This document shows positions 8,047-17,751 of a DNA stretch of 64,000 bases, one piece after another. This DNA comes from Mumia quercus (GTDB lineage: Bacteria; Actinomycetota; Actinomycetes; Propionibacteriales; Nocardioidaceae). The position numbers and the translations under genes are program-made. Under the pieces are notes generated by a model. It had not been told where the DNA came from and made no database searches. It worked only from the letters and a program-made list of their open reading frames with translations. The stretch lies in contig NZ_JANZYO010000002.1 of the NCBI RefSeq assembly GCF_025506335.1, forward strand, positions 590,272 to 654,271, written 5' to 3'. How positions within the stretch are numbered: position 1 is the first letter of the stretch; each line of letters opens with the position of its first letter.

Positions 8047-8331
8047 TCAGCCGCTCACGATCTTGCGGATCACGACGATGAGGCCGATGACGCCGACCAC
8101 GGCGCCGGCGACCGGGAGGATGTTCTCGAGGCGAGGCTCGCCCGACGGCGCGACGAAGTGCGCCTTGACGTCAGCGATCCCGCGGCGCGCGACGTTCTTC
8201 GGCTTCGCACGGTCCACGAGCTGGTCGACGTTCATCGCGAGACGGTTCCTGACCTCGTCGATCTGAGAGACGAGCTGGTCAGGCGTCCCGGTAATCGTCG
8301 TCGGGACCTCTGGCCTGGTGTCGTTCGCCAC
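8047..8331 (-). CDS. DUF3618 family membrane protein
   Basis: 94 residues from GTG 8331, with GAGGAG seven bases upstream. The N-terminal half matches DUF3618: PDQLVSQIDEVRNRLAMNVD followed by QLVDRAKPKNVARRG. A single hydrophobic C-terminal helix, PVAGAVVGVIGLIVVI, ends in RKIVSG. This is an actinobacterial family of small tail-anchored proteins found beside YtxH-like and phage-holin-like proteins. Function unknown. It leads the DUF3618-GroES-like-FUSC gene run. Confidence 0.75.
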   Translation of the reverse strand: MANDTRPEVPTTITGTPDQLVSQIDEVRNRLAMNVDQLVDRAKPKNVARRGIADVKAHFVAPSGEPRLENILPVAGAVVGVIGLIVVIRKIVSG

Positions 8332-8425
8332 GTCGTCTCCTCGTTGCGTGTTCGGGGTGGCGCTGCCCGCTCCGAGACGGCGGTCGCCTGTCGAGCCCAC
8401 GTTACCGATAGGCAAGGATAGGGCC

Positions 8426-8896
8426 ATGACCACGCGACTGCAGCCAGGTGATCAGGCCCCGGACTTCACGCTTGTGGACGACCACGGCAAGGAGGTCACG
8501 CTCTCCGACCTCAGGGGCGGCAAGGTCATCGTGTACTTCTATCCCGCCGCGATGACGCCGGGGTGCACACGCGAGGCGTGCGACTTCACGGCCGAGCGCG
8601 AGACCTTCGACGAGTCCGGCTACACGGTGCTCGGCATCTCGCCGGACAACACCGACAAGCTCGCGAAGTTCCGTGAGAAGGAAGGGCTGGCGATCACGCT
8701 GCTCTCCGACCCGGACAAGGAGGTGCTCCGCGCGTGGGGCGCCTACGGCGACAAGAAGCTGTACGGCAAGGTGATCGAGGGCGTGATCCGCTCGACGTTC
8801 GTCGTCGACGGAGAGGGCAAGATCGAGGTCGCGCAGTACAACATCAAGGCCACCGGCCACGTGGAGCGCCTCATCCGCCAGCTCGACATCGCCTGA
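8426..8896 (+). CDS. bcp: Thioredoxin-dependent peroxiredoxin, Bcp/PrxQ type
   Basis: 156 residues. The active-site segment MTPGCTREACDF gives peroxidatic Cys47 and resolving Cys52, the five-residue spacing of atypical 2-Cys PrxQ enzymes. The surrounding text (GDQAPDFTLVDDHGKEVTL, VLGISPD, RSTFVVDGEGKI) is canonical. It reduces hydrogen peroxide and organic hydroperoxides in the cytoplasm using thioredoxin. Divergent from the DUF3618 gene by 94 bp; tRNA-Leu follows 19 bp later on the same strand. Confidence 0.95.
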   Translation: MTTRLQPGDQAPDFTLVDDHGKEVTLSDLRGGKVIVYFYPAAMTPGCTREACDFTAERETFDESGYTVLGISPDNTDKLAKFREKEGLAITLLSDPDKEVLRAWGAYGDKKLYGKVIEGVIRSTFVVDGEGKIEVAQYNIKATGHVERLIRQLDIA

Positions 8897-8915
8897 GCCC
8901 TAGAATGTCCGGCGG

Positions 8916-8997
8916 GCCGGTGTGGTGGAACTGGTAGACACGCAGGATTTAGGTTCCTGTGTCGCGAGACGTGCAGGTTCGAGTCCTGTCACCGGCA
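8916..8997 (+). tRNA. tRNA-Leu (anticodon UAG)
   Basis: A class II tRNA. Acceptor arms GCCGGTG (8916-8922) and CACCGGC (8990-8996) pair perfectly. The anticodon arm is CAGGA-TTTAGGT-TCCTG, giving anticodon UAG for CUN codons. A variable arm TGTCGCGAGACGT and T-arm GCAGG-TTCGAGT-CCTGT follow. CCA is not encoded completely. 82 nt. Confidence 0.95.
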
Positions 8998-9004
8998 CCC
9001 GTCG

Positions 9005-10156
9005 TCACGGCCGCTCGCGCATCGCCGCGAACGACGCCCGCAGCTCGCGTACGAAGATCTCCGGCTGCTCGAACGCCGCGAAGTGTCCCCCGCGCTCCGG
9101 CGTGCTCCAGTAGCGGATGTCGCTGAACCGCTGCTCGGCCCACCGCCGTGACGGCCGGGGGTTGTCGCGGAAGACCGCCGCACCCACCGGGACGTCGATG
9201 CGGTCCGTGGTCCCGTCTCGAAACCACCCGTCGACCGTCGCGTGGCTCTCCCAGTAGAGCCGCGCCGACGAGGCCGCGGTCCCGGTCAGCCAGTAGAGCG
9301 TGATGTTGTCGAGGACGCGGTCGCGGTCGAGCACCTCGAAGATCCGATCCGGCGAGGGCACGTCCGCCCAGGCGGCCAGCTTCTCGAAGATCCACGCCGC
9401 GAGGCCCACCGGTGAGTCACTGAGGCCGTAGCCGAGGGTCTGCGGTCGCGTCGCGTGCAGCCGCGCGTACGCCGACCCGTCGACGGTCCCCGCGAGCAGC
9501 TCCAGGCTCTCGCGCTCGTACGGGGTGAGTGCGGACGGATCGGTGACCTCCGGGGCGACGAGCGGCGGCGTCAGGTGCAGCCCGAGGACGTGCTCGGGGT
9601 CGCGCAGCCCGAGCATCGTGCTGATGCTGGTCCCCCAGTCACCGCCGCTCGCCCCGTACCGGTCGTAGCCGAGCCGGCGCATCAGCTCCGCCCACGCCCG
9701 CGCGATCCGCTCGATCCCCCACCCGGTCTCCGTCGGCCTTCCGCTGAACCCATACCCCGGCAGCGACGGCACCACGACGTGAAAGGCCATGCTGTCGTCG
9801 ACCGGCTCCGCCAGGGGTTCGAGCACGTCGAGGAACTCCACGAACGACCCGGGCCAGCCGTGCGTGAGCACGAGCGGGATCGCGTCCGGGTGCGAGGACT
9901 CGACGTGGAGGAAGTGGATGTCGACACCGTCGATGCGGGTGCGGAGCTGCGGGACCGTCTTCAGCCGTGCCTCGAGGCGCCGCCAGTCGTAGTGGTCGGC
10001 CCAGTAGGCGGCCAGCTCGCGCATCGCCGCGCGCGGAACCCCCTGCGACCAGTCCTCGACCGGCTCAGGGTCGGGCCACCGCGTCGCGCGGACGCGGTGG
10101 CGAAGGTCGTCGAGGTCGCTCTGGTCGATCTCGACGGTGAACGGCTGGATCTGCAT
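9005..10156 (-). CDS. Epoxide hydrolase, EHN-domain alpha/beta hydrolase
   Basis: 383 residues. The first ~110 residues form the epoxide-hydrolase N-terminal (EHN) domain (PFTVEIDQSDLDDLRHRV...). The alpha/beta-hydrolase core has the oxyanion motif HGWPGS at 99-104 and the nucleophile elbow GASGGDWG with Asp173. A C-terminal His lies in ERGGHFAAFE and an acid in the preceding loop. This layout matches microsomal/juvenile-hormone-type epoxide hydrolases, which open epoxides to vicinal diols. It ends eight bases from the convergent tRNA-Leu gene. No pathway neighbours identify the substrate. Confidence 0.9.
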   Translation of the reverse strand: MQIQPFTVEIDQSDLDDLRHRVRATRWPDPEPVEDWSQGVPRAAMRELAAYWADHYDWRRLEARLKTVPQLRTRIDGVDIHFLHVESSHPDAIPLVLTHGWPGSFVEFLDVLEPLAEPVDDSMAFHVVVPSLPGYGFSGRPTETGWGIERIARAWAELMRRLGYDRYGASGGDWGTSISTMLGLRDPEHVLGLHLTPPLVAPEVTDPSALTPYERESLELLAGTVDGSAYARLHATRPQTLGYGLSDSPVGLAAWIFEKLAAWADVPSPDRIFEVLDRDRVLDNITLYWLTGTAASSARLYWESHATVDGWFRDGTTDRIDVPVGAAVFRDNPRPSRRWAEQRFSDIRYWSTPERGGHFAAFEQPEIFVRELRASFAAMRERP

Positions 10157-10192
10157 GGACGCCCCGCTCTCGTGCGGCCCCGCTCGTGCGGC

Positions 10193-10576
10193 TCAGCTCT
10201 CGTACGGGAGCCCTCCGAGCTTGATCCTGCCCTTGCCGATCGCGAGCCTGATCTTGTCGCAGGTCCCGTCCCCAGGATCGCAGACCGTGATGCGGTTGCG
10301 CCGCGCGTCGACGGTCAGCGTGTTGCCGTCCGGCGTCCACCCGAACTCGCCCCCGCCGGGCAGCATGACCTCCCCGCCCGAGTCGAGGGAGACGACGCGA
10401 GCCCGCTGCTCGGTCGGTCTGCCGTCGCTCGACCACACGTCGTCGACGAGCCTCGCGAAGCGCCCGTCGGGCGAGAGGTCGCCGAAGGTCATCGCCGTGA
10501 CCTGGACGTCCCGTACGACCTTGCCGGTCGCGAACGCCCGGGCGAACTCCGAGAACGCGTCGCCTCGTCCGGCCAT
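10193..10576 (-). CDS. Hypothetical beta-propeller-like protein
   Basis: 127 residues with WD40/TolB-like beta text: LSPDGRFARLVDDVW, then FGWTPDGNTLTVDARRNRITV. Both SPDG and TPDG turns are characteristic of propeller blades, but only two blades would fit, so this may be a fragment or a small beta-sheet protein. No signal peptide. It is cytoplasmic in appearance and lies upstream of the epoxide hydrolase gene by 36 bp on the same strand. Confidence 0.5.
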   Translation of the reverse strand: MAGRGDAFSEFARAFATGKVVRDVQVTAMTFGDLSPDGRFARLVDDVWSSDGRPTEQRARVVSLDSGGEVMLPGGGEFGWTPDGNTLTVDARRNRITVCDPGDGTCDKIRLAIGKGRIKLGGLPYES

Positions 10577-10661
10577 CGGTCCTCCTGGGGAGTCGATCTC
10601 ACGCTCTCAGACGCGGTGAAGCCCCCCTTCGGTTGTACGAGTCGAACAGAAGACACCGGAG

Positions 10662-10702
10662 CGCGGTCCCTCGGTGTCATCTCGTGGCACCGAAGGACCG
10701 CG
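10662..10702. terminator. Strong hairpin after the AraC-VOC pair
   Basis: CGCGGTCCCTCGGTG (10662-10676) pairs with CACCGAAGGACCGCG (10688-10702): 15 bp with one G-U pair and an 11-nt loop. It sits 18 bp beyond the VOC stop codon on the minus strand and is the likely end of that transcript. Confidence 0.65.
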
Positions 10703-10720
10703 TTGACGTCTGGCCGATCG

Positions 10721-11131
10721 TCAGTGCGGCTCTCCTCGGTAGGTCCCGAACGACCAGGAGTTGCCCTCGGGGTCGGTCGCGATGAAGTCGCGGCTCCCGT
10801 AGTCGGTCGTCGTGAGCTCCATGACGATGGTCGCGCCGGCGGCCTTCGCCCGCTCGTACAGCGCATCGGGGTTGTCGGTCACGACGTACGCCCCGAACGT
10901 GCCGGCCTTCTGCTGCCAGTGACCTTCGGTCTTCTCCGAGCCCATCATGATGCCGCCGCCTTCAGGCCAGGCGAGCTCGGCATGCTGGACGTGGTCTCCG
11001 TCGGCGAGGACGATGACGCGGCGGAAGCCGAATGCCTTCTCGAGGAAGTCGATCAGACCGAGCGCGTCGCGCGCGGCGAGCGCCGGCCACACGGTCTTGT
11101 CCGGTGTCGTGGTCTGCGGTTGAGTGCTCAT
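10721..11131 (-). CDS. VOC (glyoxalase/PhnB-like) family protein
   Basis: 136 residues from ATG 11131. Paired beta-alpha-beta-beta-beta modules of the vicinal-oxygen-chelate fold are visible: VWPALAARDALGLIDFLEKAFGF, DGDHVQHAELAWPEGGGIMMG, then AYVVTDNPDALYERAKAAGA and DPEGNSWSFGTYRG. The family includes glyoxalases, dioxygenases and antibiotic-binding proteins. The closest look is of the PhnB/YdeI-type small proteins with no assigned reaction. It starts 4 bp after the AraC-type regulator's stop, so the two form one transcript. Confidence 0.8.
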   Translation of the reverse strand: MSTQPQTTTPDKTVWPALAARDALGLIDFLEKAFGFRRVIVLADGDHVQHAELAWPEGGGIMMGSEKTEGHWQQKAGTFGAYVVTDNPDALYERAKAAGATIVMELTTTDYGSRDFIATDPEGNSWSFGTYRGEPH

Positions 11132-11135
11132 GCCC

Positions 11136-11999
11136 TCACCCTGCCGCCCCGGCGTGCCCTCCGGCTTGGATGTTTCGGCGCTCCTCGGCGAGCCAGCCGG
11201 TCGGCGACGTCCCCGCCATCTCCTGGAACTCGTGCACCAGGTGGGCATGGTCGGCGTACCCGGCACGGGCCGCCACGTCGCTCAGCGACTGCGCTCCGGG
11301 TCGGGCGACCTGGTCGCGCACCATCGCGACGGCGCGCTCGAAGCGGACGAGCCGCCCGAGCGCCTTCGGGCCGAGGCCGAGCTCGTCGACGAACACGGCC
11401 CGGAGCCGACGCGGGCTGAGCGCGACATGCGCCGCGAGGTCGTCGACCCGGCCGTTGCCGCCGTGCGCCACGATCCACCGCCATCCCTCGACCACCTCGG
11501 GCCGGGGAGGGGTCACGGCCGCGCCGTTGGCCGTACGCGCGCGAGTCGCGAGGAAGTCGCGGACGACCGCGAACCGCTCGTGCCAGTCCCCGGTGTCGCC
11601 GATGCGCTGGCGCAGCGCCGCCGCGGACGGCCCGAGGACGTCCCCGAGATCCAGCGCCAGCCCGGGGAGCCGGCTGGCGGGGGCGCCGAGGAGCCAGCGC
11701 GCCGCGAAGGGGTGCACGGCCAGCTGGACGCCCTCCTGGCTGTCGGGCTGGTCGATGAACGCCGGCCGGGTCGCGAGGGGGCCGAGCATGTCGTACGCGG
11801 CGAGCGGCGCGTCGTCGTCCTCGCGCTCTCCCACCACGACGGGAGAGTCCAGCGCGACGACGAACGTCAGGAAGGGTGAGGGCAGGCCGCGGTGCAGCCG
11901 CTGGGTGATCCCCCGCTGCCGGTAGCCGACCATCGACACGACCGCGCCGGCGTACGGCCCGCGGGGGTCCGCGCGCACGAAGTCCATCGACGTGGTCAC
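11136..11999 (-). CDS. AraC-family transcriptional regulator
   Basis: 287 residues from GTG 11999 (ATG 11987 is an alternative four codons in). The N-terminal ~165 residues form a ligand-binding-like domain (FLTFVVALDSPVVV, YDMLGPLATRPAFI). The C-terminal AraC DNA-binding domain has two helix-turn-helices: VDDLAAHVALSPRRLRAVF and LSDVAARAGYADHAHLVHEF, the latter a standard AraC signature. It is translationally close-coupled to the VOC gene, which it may regulate. Effector unknown. Confidence 0.85.
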   Translation of the reverse strand: MTTSMDFVRADPRGPYAGAVVSMVGYRQRGITQRLHRGLPSPFLTFVVALDSPVVVGEREDDDAPLAAYDMLGPLATRPAFIDQPDSQEGVQLAVHPFAARWLLGAPASRLPGLALDLGDVLGPSAAALRQRIGDTGDWHERFAVVRDFLATRARTANGAAVTPPRPEVVEGWRWIVAHGGNGRVDDLAAHVALSPRRLRAVFVDELGLGPKALGRLVRFERAVAMVRDQVARPGAQSLSDVAARAGYADHAHLVHEFQEMAGTSPTGWLAEERRNIQAGGHAGAAG

Positions 12000-12054
12000 G
12001 CTTCGTAGTATCCGCCCGATCGGTCCCTCGAGGCACCCGCGATAACCTCGGACG

Positions 12055-12519
12055 ATGTTCCGGATCCTCTACTACGAGCCGCGGATCCCGCCCAACACCG
12101 GCAACGCGATCCGGCTGGCGGCCGCGACCGGCGCCCAGCTGCACCTCGTGGAGCCGCTGGGATTCGACCTGTCGGACGCCAAGCTGAAGCGTGCCGGCCT
12201 CGACTACCACGACCTCGCCGACGTCTCGGTCCACACCGACCTCGATGCGGCGTTCAAGGCGCTCGACCCCGTGCGCGTCTTCGCGTTCACGACCGGCGCC
12301 ACCACCTCGTACGCCGACATCGCGTACGAGCCGGGCGACGTGTTCCTGTTCGGGCCGGAGCCGACCGGGCTGCCCGAGCACGTCCTCGCCGACCGCCGCG
12401 TCACCGAGCGGCTGCGGATCCCGATGCAGCCGGCGCGTCGCTCGCTGAACCTCGCCAACTCGACGGCGATCGTCGTGTACGAGGCCTGGCGGCAGCAGGG
12501 CTACGCCGGCGGCGTCTGA
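12055..12519 (+). CDS. trmL: tRNA (cytidine(34)-2'-O)-methyltransferase
   Basis: 154 residues, the usual TrmL length, with no extra RNA-binding domain. SPOUT-class motifs are present: RIPPNTGNAIRLAAATG near the start, the SAM-knot motif FLFGPEPTGLP and the C-terminal RSLNLANSTAIVVYEAWRQ. It methylates the ribose of the wobble nucleotide of tRNA-Leu isoacceptors (family knowledge). Its 3' end overlaps the convergent membrane-protein gene by 19 bp. Confidence 0.93.
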   Translation: MFRILYYEPRIPPNTGNAIRLAAATGAQLHLVEPLGFDLSDAKLKRAGLDYHDLADVSVHTDLDAAFKALDPVRVFAFTTGATTSYADIAYEPGDVFLFGPEPTGLPEHVLADRRVTERLRIPMQPARRSLNLANSTAIVVYEAWRQQGYAGGV

Positions 12520-12899
12520 CCCACGCTGCTGCGACGGGGCCGGACGACCTGGCGGACGAGCGCGATCGCGACGAGGGCGACCGCGAAGATCCACCACGCC
12601 CCCGGCTGCTCGAGCCACGACGACCCCTCGCCGACGATCCACGCGTACGCGGCGACCACGAACGCCCCGCCCAGCGTCACGAGCATCGTCGGGACCAGCA
12701 TCGTCACGAGCGCGGCCCCGAGGACGACCAGCCCGACCTGACGCACGTCGTCCTGGTGGGTGTACCACCACAGCGAGTCGCCGCTCATGCCCTCAGGGCT
12801 GGGCATCCCGGTGGAGCTGAGCGCACGCCACGTCGCCACGAACGCGAACGCGCACGCGGCGAGGGCGGCGATGCGCAGCAGCGGCAGGACGGTACGCAC
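12501..12899 (-). CDS. Small integral membrane protein
   Basis: 132 residues with four hydrophobic segments: LLRIAALAACAFAFVATW, VGLVVLGAALVTMLVP, TMLVTLGGAFVVAAYAWIVG and WWIFAVALVAIALVRQV. A DSLWWYTHQDD loop separates the first two. No named family. It lies 8 bp downstream of rdgB on the same strand and probably belongs to the murI-rph-rdgB transcript. Confidence 0.65.
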   Translation of the reverse strand: MRTVLPLLRIAALAACAFAFVATWRALSSTGMPSPEGMSGDSLWWYTHQDDVRQVGLVVLGAALVTMLVPTMLVTLGGAFVVAAYAWIVGEGSSWLEQPGAWWIFAVALVAIALVRQVVRPRRSSVGQTPPA

Positions 12900-12907
12900 G
12901 GCGAGCC

Positions 12908-13549
12908 TCAGGCCAGCAGGGCGACGAGGCGGGGGACCATCGCGCGAAGCGCCTTGCCCCGGTGGCTGATCGCGTCCTTGTCGTCCGCGGACAGCTCCGC
13001 GGTCGACACGTCGTAGCCCTCGGCGACGAACAGCGGGTCGTACCCGAAGCCGCCGTCGCCGGTCGGTCCGCGCTGGACGCGGCCGCGCATGATGCCGATC
13101 TCGACGACCTCGGCCCCGCTGGGCGTCACCAGCGCCATCGCGCAGCGGAACTCCCCGCCGCGACGGTCGTCGGGGACGTCGGCGAGCTGGTCGAGGAGGA
13201 GGGCGTTGTTGCGCTCGGCGACTGGGCGGGAGTCACCCTCCTGCGGGCGTCCGCTCCAGCGCGCCGACAAGACGCCCGGCATGCCGTTGAGCGCGTCGAC
13301 GCAGATGCCCGAGTCGTCGGCCAACGACAGGAGGCCGGTCGCCTTCGCGGCCGCACGCGCCTTGAGCAGCGCGTTGCCCTCGAACGTCGGCTGGTCCTCG
13401 ACCGGCTCGGCGAAGTCGCCGATGTCGTCGAGCCCGAGGACCTCGATCCCCGGCAGCTCCGGCTCCAGGATCCGCCGCAGCTCGGCGAGCTTGCCCTTGT
13501 TGTGGCTCGCGAGGACGACGCGGCGTCCTGCGGTCGACTCCGCCATCAC
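12908..13549 (-). CDS. rdgB: XTP/dITP pyrophosphatase (RdgB/HAM1)
   Basis: 213 residues. The family motifs [11 protein letters not shown] (residues 14-24), [12 protein letters not shown] and [12 protein letters not shown] are intact, as are FGYDPLF and ISHRGKAL. It hydrolyses non-canonical purine triphosphates (ITP, XTP, dITP) to monophosphates, keeping them out of DNA and RNA. The GTG start overlaps the rph stop by four bases; ATG 13546 one codon in is an alternative. Order rph-rdgB matches mycobacteria. Confidence 0.95.
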   Translation of the reverse strand: MMAESTAGRRVVLASHNKGKLAELRRILEPELPGIEVLGLDDIGDFAEPVEDQPTFEGNALLKARAAAKATGLLSLADDSGICVDALNGMPGVLSARWSGRPQEGDSRPVAERNNALLLDQLADVPDDRRGGEFRCAMALVTPSGAEVVEIGIMRGRVQRGPTGDGGFGYDPLFVAEGYDVSTAELSADDKDAISHRGKALRAMVPRLVALLA

Positions 13550-14277
13550 GCCGCCCCACCCTCGAGCGCCGCGGTCTGGATCGCGGTGAGGTCGGCGCAG
13601 CCCTTCTCGGCGAGCGCGAGCAGCGCGTCGAGCTCCGCGCGGTCGAACGGCGCGCCCTCAGCGGTGCCCTGGACCTCGACGAACGCTCCCGCCCCGGTCA
13701 TGACCACGTTCATGTCGGTCTCCGCGCGGACGTCCTCGTCGTACGGGAGGTCGAGCATGGGGGTGCCGTCGATGATCCCGACCGAGACCGCCGAGACCGA
13801 GCCGGTGAGCGGCTCCGACACGAGCGCTCCGCGGCCCCGCAGGTAGGAGACGGCGTCGGCCAGCGCGACGTACGCGCCCGTGATCGCCGCGGTACGCGTG
13901 CCGCCGTCGGCCTGAAGGACGTCGCAGTCGATGACGATGGTGTTCTCCCCCAGCGCCTTGTAGTCGATCACGGCGCGCAGCGAGCGGCCGATGAGACGGG
14001 AGATCTCGTGCGTACGACCGCCGATGCGCCCCTTGACGGACTCACGGTCGGAGCGAGTGTGGGTCGCGCGTGGGAGCATCGCGTACTCGGCCGTCACCCA
14101 GCCGAGCCCCGAGTCGCGCCGCCAGCGCGGCACACCCTCGGTCACGCTCGCCGCGCACAGGACCCTCGTACGTCCGAACTCGACCAGCACCGAGCCCTCG
14201 GCGTGGTCGAGCCAGTTACGGGTGATGGTGACAGGGCGCAGCTCGTCGACGGCGCGGCCGTCCTTGCGGGAACTCAT
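13546..14277 (-). CDS. rph: Ribonuclease PH
   Basis: 243 residues, the standard length. Recognisable segments are [22 protein letters not shown] with the phosphate-binding Arg residues, [17 protein letters not shown], and [18 protein letters not shown]. It is a phosphorolytic 3'-5' exoribonuclease that trims tRNA 3' ends. It lies 36 bp downstream of the metallo-beta-lactamase-fold gene and overlaps rdgB. Confidence 0.95.
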   Translation of the reverse strand: MSSRKDGRAVDELRPVTITRNWLDHAEGSVLVEFGRTRVLCAASVTEGVPRWRRDSGLGWVTAEYAMLPRATHTRSDRESVKGRIGGRTHEISRLIGRSLRAVIDYKALGENTIVIDCDVLQADGGTRTAAITGAYVALADAVSYLRGRGALVSEPLTGSVSAVSVGIIDGTPMLDLPYDEDVRAETDMNVVMTGAGAFVEVQGTAEGAPFDRAELDALLALAEKGCADLTAIQTAALEGGAA

Positions 14278-14313
14278 GCCCGCGAGCCTAACGCGGTGGC
14301 CTCCCGGCCTGCG

Positions 14314-15075
14314 TCACACCTCGTAGACGTTGCCGGGCGCGACGAGCTCGCTCGGTCCGGCGAAGGCCGCCTTCGCCTCCGCCGCGACGGTGTCGTGGTC
14401 GGTCCAGGTCGGGACGTGGGTGAGCAGCAGGCGGCCGGCACCGGCCGCCGTCGCGGCCTCGCCGGCCTCCGTCCCGGTGAGATGAAGGTTCGGCGGGTTC
14501 GCCGGGCCGTCGGTGAACGACGCCTCGCAGAGGAAGACGTCGGCACCGCGAGCCGCCTCGACGAGCGCGGGCGTCGGCCCGGTGTCGCCCGAGTACGTGA
14601 GGACGCGGCCGTCAGCCTCGATCCGCAGCGCGAACGACTCGACCGGGTGGTCGACACGCGTCGGCGTCACCGTGAAGGGCCCCAGCGCGACGGGCTCGCC
14701 GTCGCGCCACGTCGAGACGTCGAGCTCCTCGGTCATGCCCGGGTCGAGCGGGAGGTCGTACGCCTCGGCGAACCGCCGCGCGCTCCCCTCGGGACCCCAC
14801 AGCGGGATGCGGGGAAGCGGACCGCCGGGCACGTACTTGCGGTAGACGTACATGCCGCAGATGTCCATGTAGTGGTCCGGGTGCAGGTGCGAGATCGCGA
14901 TCGCATCGAGGTCGGCCAGGCCCGCGTACTGCTGCAGGACGCCGAGCGCGCCGTTGCCGAGGTCGACGACCAGGCGGTAGGTGCGGTCCTCGTACGGTGC
15001 CTCGACGAGATAGCAGCTGGCAGCGGAGTCCGGCCCCGGGTAGGAGCCGGCGCACCCGACGATCGTCAGCCTCAT
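14314..15075 (-). CDS. Metallo-beta-lactamase-fold phosphodiesterase, Rv1339-like
   Basis: 253 residues. The metal-binding motif HLHPDH is at 63-68 within [11 protein letters not shown]. Further ligands are supplied by [20 protein letters not shown] and LTHVPTW. The opening [20 protein letters not shown] and the position between murI and rph match Mycobacterium tuberculosis Rv1339, reported as an atypical class II cAMP phosphodiesterase. A cAMP role here is inference from orthology; RNase Z-like activity is a possible alternative. Its ATG overlaps the murI stop (ATGA). Confidence 0.85.
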   Translation of the reverse strand: MRLTIVGCAGSYPGPDSAASCYLVEAPYEDRTYRLVVDLGNGALGVLQQYAGLADLDAIAISHLHPDHYMDICGMYVYRKYVPGGPLPRIPLWGPEGSARRFAEAYDLPLDPGMTEELDVSTWRDGEPVALGPFTVTPTRVDHPVESFALRIEADGRVLTYSGDTGPTPALVEAARGADVFLCEASFTDGPANPPNLHLTGTEAGEAATAAGAGRLLLTHVPTWTDHDTVAAEAKAAFAGPSELVAPGNVYEV

Positions 15076-15893
15076 AGGCCCACCCACGCGCTGGTGCCGA
15101 GCGACGAGAACTGGTCCACCTGCTCGATCTCGGGGCCGAGGAAGCGGCGACCGAGCGTGCGGAACTCCTCGGGCTGCCCGGTCGTGAGGAAGCGGTGCTC
15201 CGGCGGCGTCGTGGCGGTCCGCTCCAGCCCGTGGCGCACCAGGAGGGCGTAGACGTCCTTGGCGGTCTCGTCGGCGCTCGACACGAGGGTCACCTCGTCG
15301 CCGACCACGTACGAGATGACGCCGGTGAGCAGCGGGTAGTGGGTGCAGCCGAGGACGAGCGTGTCGACGCCGACGGCCTGCAGCGGCGCGAGGTACTCGT
15401 GGGCGACCTCCAGCAGCTCGGGTCCCGACGTCACCCCGGCCTCGACGAACTCGACGAACCGCGGGCACGCCACGACGGTGAGCTCGACGGAGGGGTTGGC
15501 GGCGAACGCGTCCTCGTAGGCCATCGACGTCTTCGTCGCCTGCGTGCAGATGACGCCCACGCGGTGGTTGCGGGTGGCCGCGACGGCACGACGTGTCGCC
15601 GGCACGATCACTTCGACCACCGGGACGTCGTAGCGCTCGCGCGCGTCGCGCAGCACCGCGGCGCTCGCCGAGTTGCAGGCGATGACGAGGGCCTTCACCC
15701 CACGGTCGACGAGGTGGTCGAGGCACTCGAGGGCGTACTCGCGGACGTCGCCGATGGGCTGCGGCCCGTACGGCTGGCGGGCCGTGTCGCCCAGGTAGAG
15801 GACCGCCTCGTTCGGCAGCTGGTCGATGACGGCGCGGGCGACGGTCAGCCCGCCGAAGCCGGAGTCGAAGATGCCGATGGGCGCGTCGTTCAC
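15072..15893 (-). CDS. murI: Glutamate racemase
   Basis: 273 residues from GTG 15893. The catalytic pair is Cys73 in ACNSASA and Cys183 in GCTHYPLL. The N-terminal [13 protein letters not shown] carries the conserved Asp. It interconverts L- and D-glutamate for peptidoglycan synthesis in the cytoplasm. First gene of the murI-MBL-rph-rdgB run, with a 100-bp gap to the divergent DinB gene that should hold its promoter. In mycobacteria a rhomboid protease gene (Rv1337) lies between cysM and murI; here that place is taken by a DinB-like gene on the other strand. Confidence 0.95.
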   Translation of the reverse strand: MNDAPIGIFDSGFGGLTVARAVIDQLPNEAVLYLGDTARQPYGPQPIGDVREYALECLDHLVDRGVKALVIACNSASAAVLRDARERYDVPVVEVIVPATRRAVAATRNHRVGVICTQATKTSMAYEDAFAANPSVELTVVACPRFVEFVEAGVTSGPELLEVAHEYLAPLQAVGVDTLVLGCTHYPLLTGVISYVVGDEVTLVSSADETAKDVYALLVRHGLERTATTPPEHRFLTTGQPEEFRTLGRRFLGPEIEQVDQFSSLGTSAWVGL

Positions 15894-15993
15894 CCGAGCG
15901 AGCCTAGTGGGCGTTTCACACGCACGAAACACAATGCGGCCCAGGCCACAGCGAGTCGCGTCACGTGACCCGCACGCGTGCCACGGTAGGTCG

Positions 15994-16488
15994 ATGAAGC
16001 GCGTGCCGTACACCGGCGACGAGAAGGAGTGCCTGTCCGTGGCGCTCGACCGCCACCGCGACGCGATCCTCTGGAAGGTTGACGGCCTGTCCGAGGAGGA
16101 CCTGCGACGACCGATGGTCCCGTCGGGCACCACCCTGCTCGGGATGGTGAAGCACCTGGCGTCCGTCGAGTACGCGTGGTTCTGCGCCACCTTCGGCCGC
16201 GAGTCGCTCGAGGTGCCGTACACCGACGACGACTGGGACTCCGACTGGCGCCTCGAGCCGTGGGAGACGACCGAGGGCGTGCTCGCCTACTTCGCGATGG
16301 CGCGGGCCGCTGCCGACGCGGTGATCGAGGAGCACGACGTCCTCGACACCGGCACCGCCTGGTACGGCCCGACGGTCACGCTGCGGTGGGTGCTCCTCCA
16401 CATGGTCGAGGAGTACGCCCGCCACGCCGGCCACGCGGACATCCTCCGCGAGCTGATCGACGGGTCGACGGGCTCGTTCGCGCGCTGA
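15994..16488 (+). CDS. DinB-like / DUF664 family protein
   Basis: 164 residues of the DinB four-helix-bundle superfamily. The metal-ligand pattern is visible: [16 protein letters not shown] supplies the first His, and [18 protein letters not shown] supplies the HxxxH pair near the end. Relatives include mycothiol-dependent enzymes and maleylpyruvate isomerases of actinobacteria. A mycothiol-linked detoxification role is therefore plausible but unproven. Convergent with cysM, 6 bp apart. Confidence 0.8.
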   Translation: MKRVPYTGDEKECLSVALDRHRDAILWKVDGLSEEDLRRPMVPSGTTLLGMVKHLASVEYAWFCATFGRESLEVPYTDDDWDSDWRLEPWETTEGVLAYFAMARAAADAVIEEHDVLDTGTAWYGPTVTLRWVLLHMVEEYARHAGHADILRELIDGSTGSFAR

Positions 16489-16494
16489 GGCGGA

Positions 16495-17472
<978 letters not shown>

Positions 17473-17751
17473 TCAGCGCGCGCCGCCGGCGACCGCGGGC
17501 AGGATCACGACGACGTCGCCGTCGGACAGCGGCGTCTCGAGACCGCCCGAGAAGCGGATGTCCTCGTCGTTGACGTAGATGTTCACGAAGCGGCGCGGCT
17601 GTCCGTCCTCGACCAGCCGGTCCTTGATCCCGGCGTGGTTCGCCTCGAGGTCGTCGATCAGGGCGCTGACCGAGTCACCGGCTGCGGTGACCTTCTTCTC
17701 TCCGTCGGTGTAGGTGCGGAGGATGGTGGGGACACGGACCTCGATGGCCAT
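17473..17751 (-). CDS. cysO: Sulfur-carrier protein CysO (MoaD/ThiS fold)
   Basis: 92 residues of the ubiquitin-like MoaD/ThiS fold, with LEANHAGIKDRLVEDG and RRFVNIYVNDEDIRFSGG strongly resembling mycobacterial CysO. The functional C-terminal Gly-Gly is at residues 89-90, but two residues (Ala-Arg) follow it. The carrier must end in Gly-Gly to be adenylated and thiocarboxylated, so processing is expected (see findings). Its ATG overlaps the mec stop codon by one base (TGATG), which implies coupled translation. Confidence 0.95.
   Translation of the reverse strand: MAIEVRVPTILRTYTDGEKKVTAAGDSVSALIDDLEANHAGIKDRLVEDGQPRRFVNIYVNDEDIRFSGGLETPLSDGDVVVILPAVAGGAR

Noticed and set aside
9455..11419. 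Very long plus-strand open frame (over 600 codons) opposite the epoxide hydrolase and VOC genes
   Set aside because: It is antisense to genes with clear motifs and has Arg/Pro/His-rich, motif-free translation, as expected for a high-GC shadow frame. The same applies to long opposite-strand frames at 24-28 kb, 43-46 kb, 55-58 kb and 61-63 kb.
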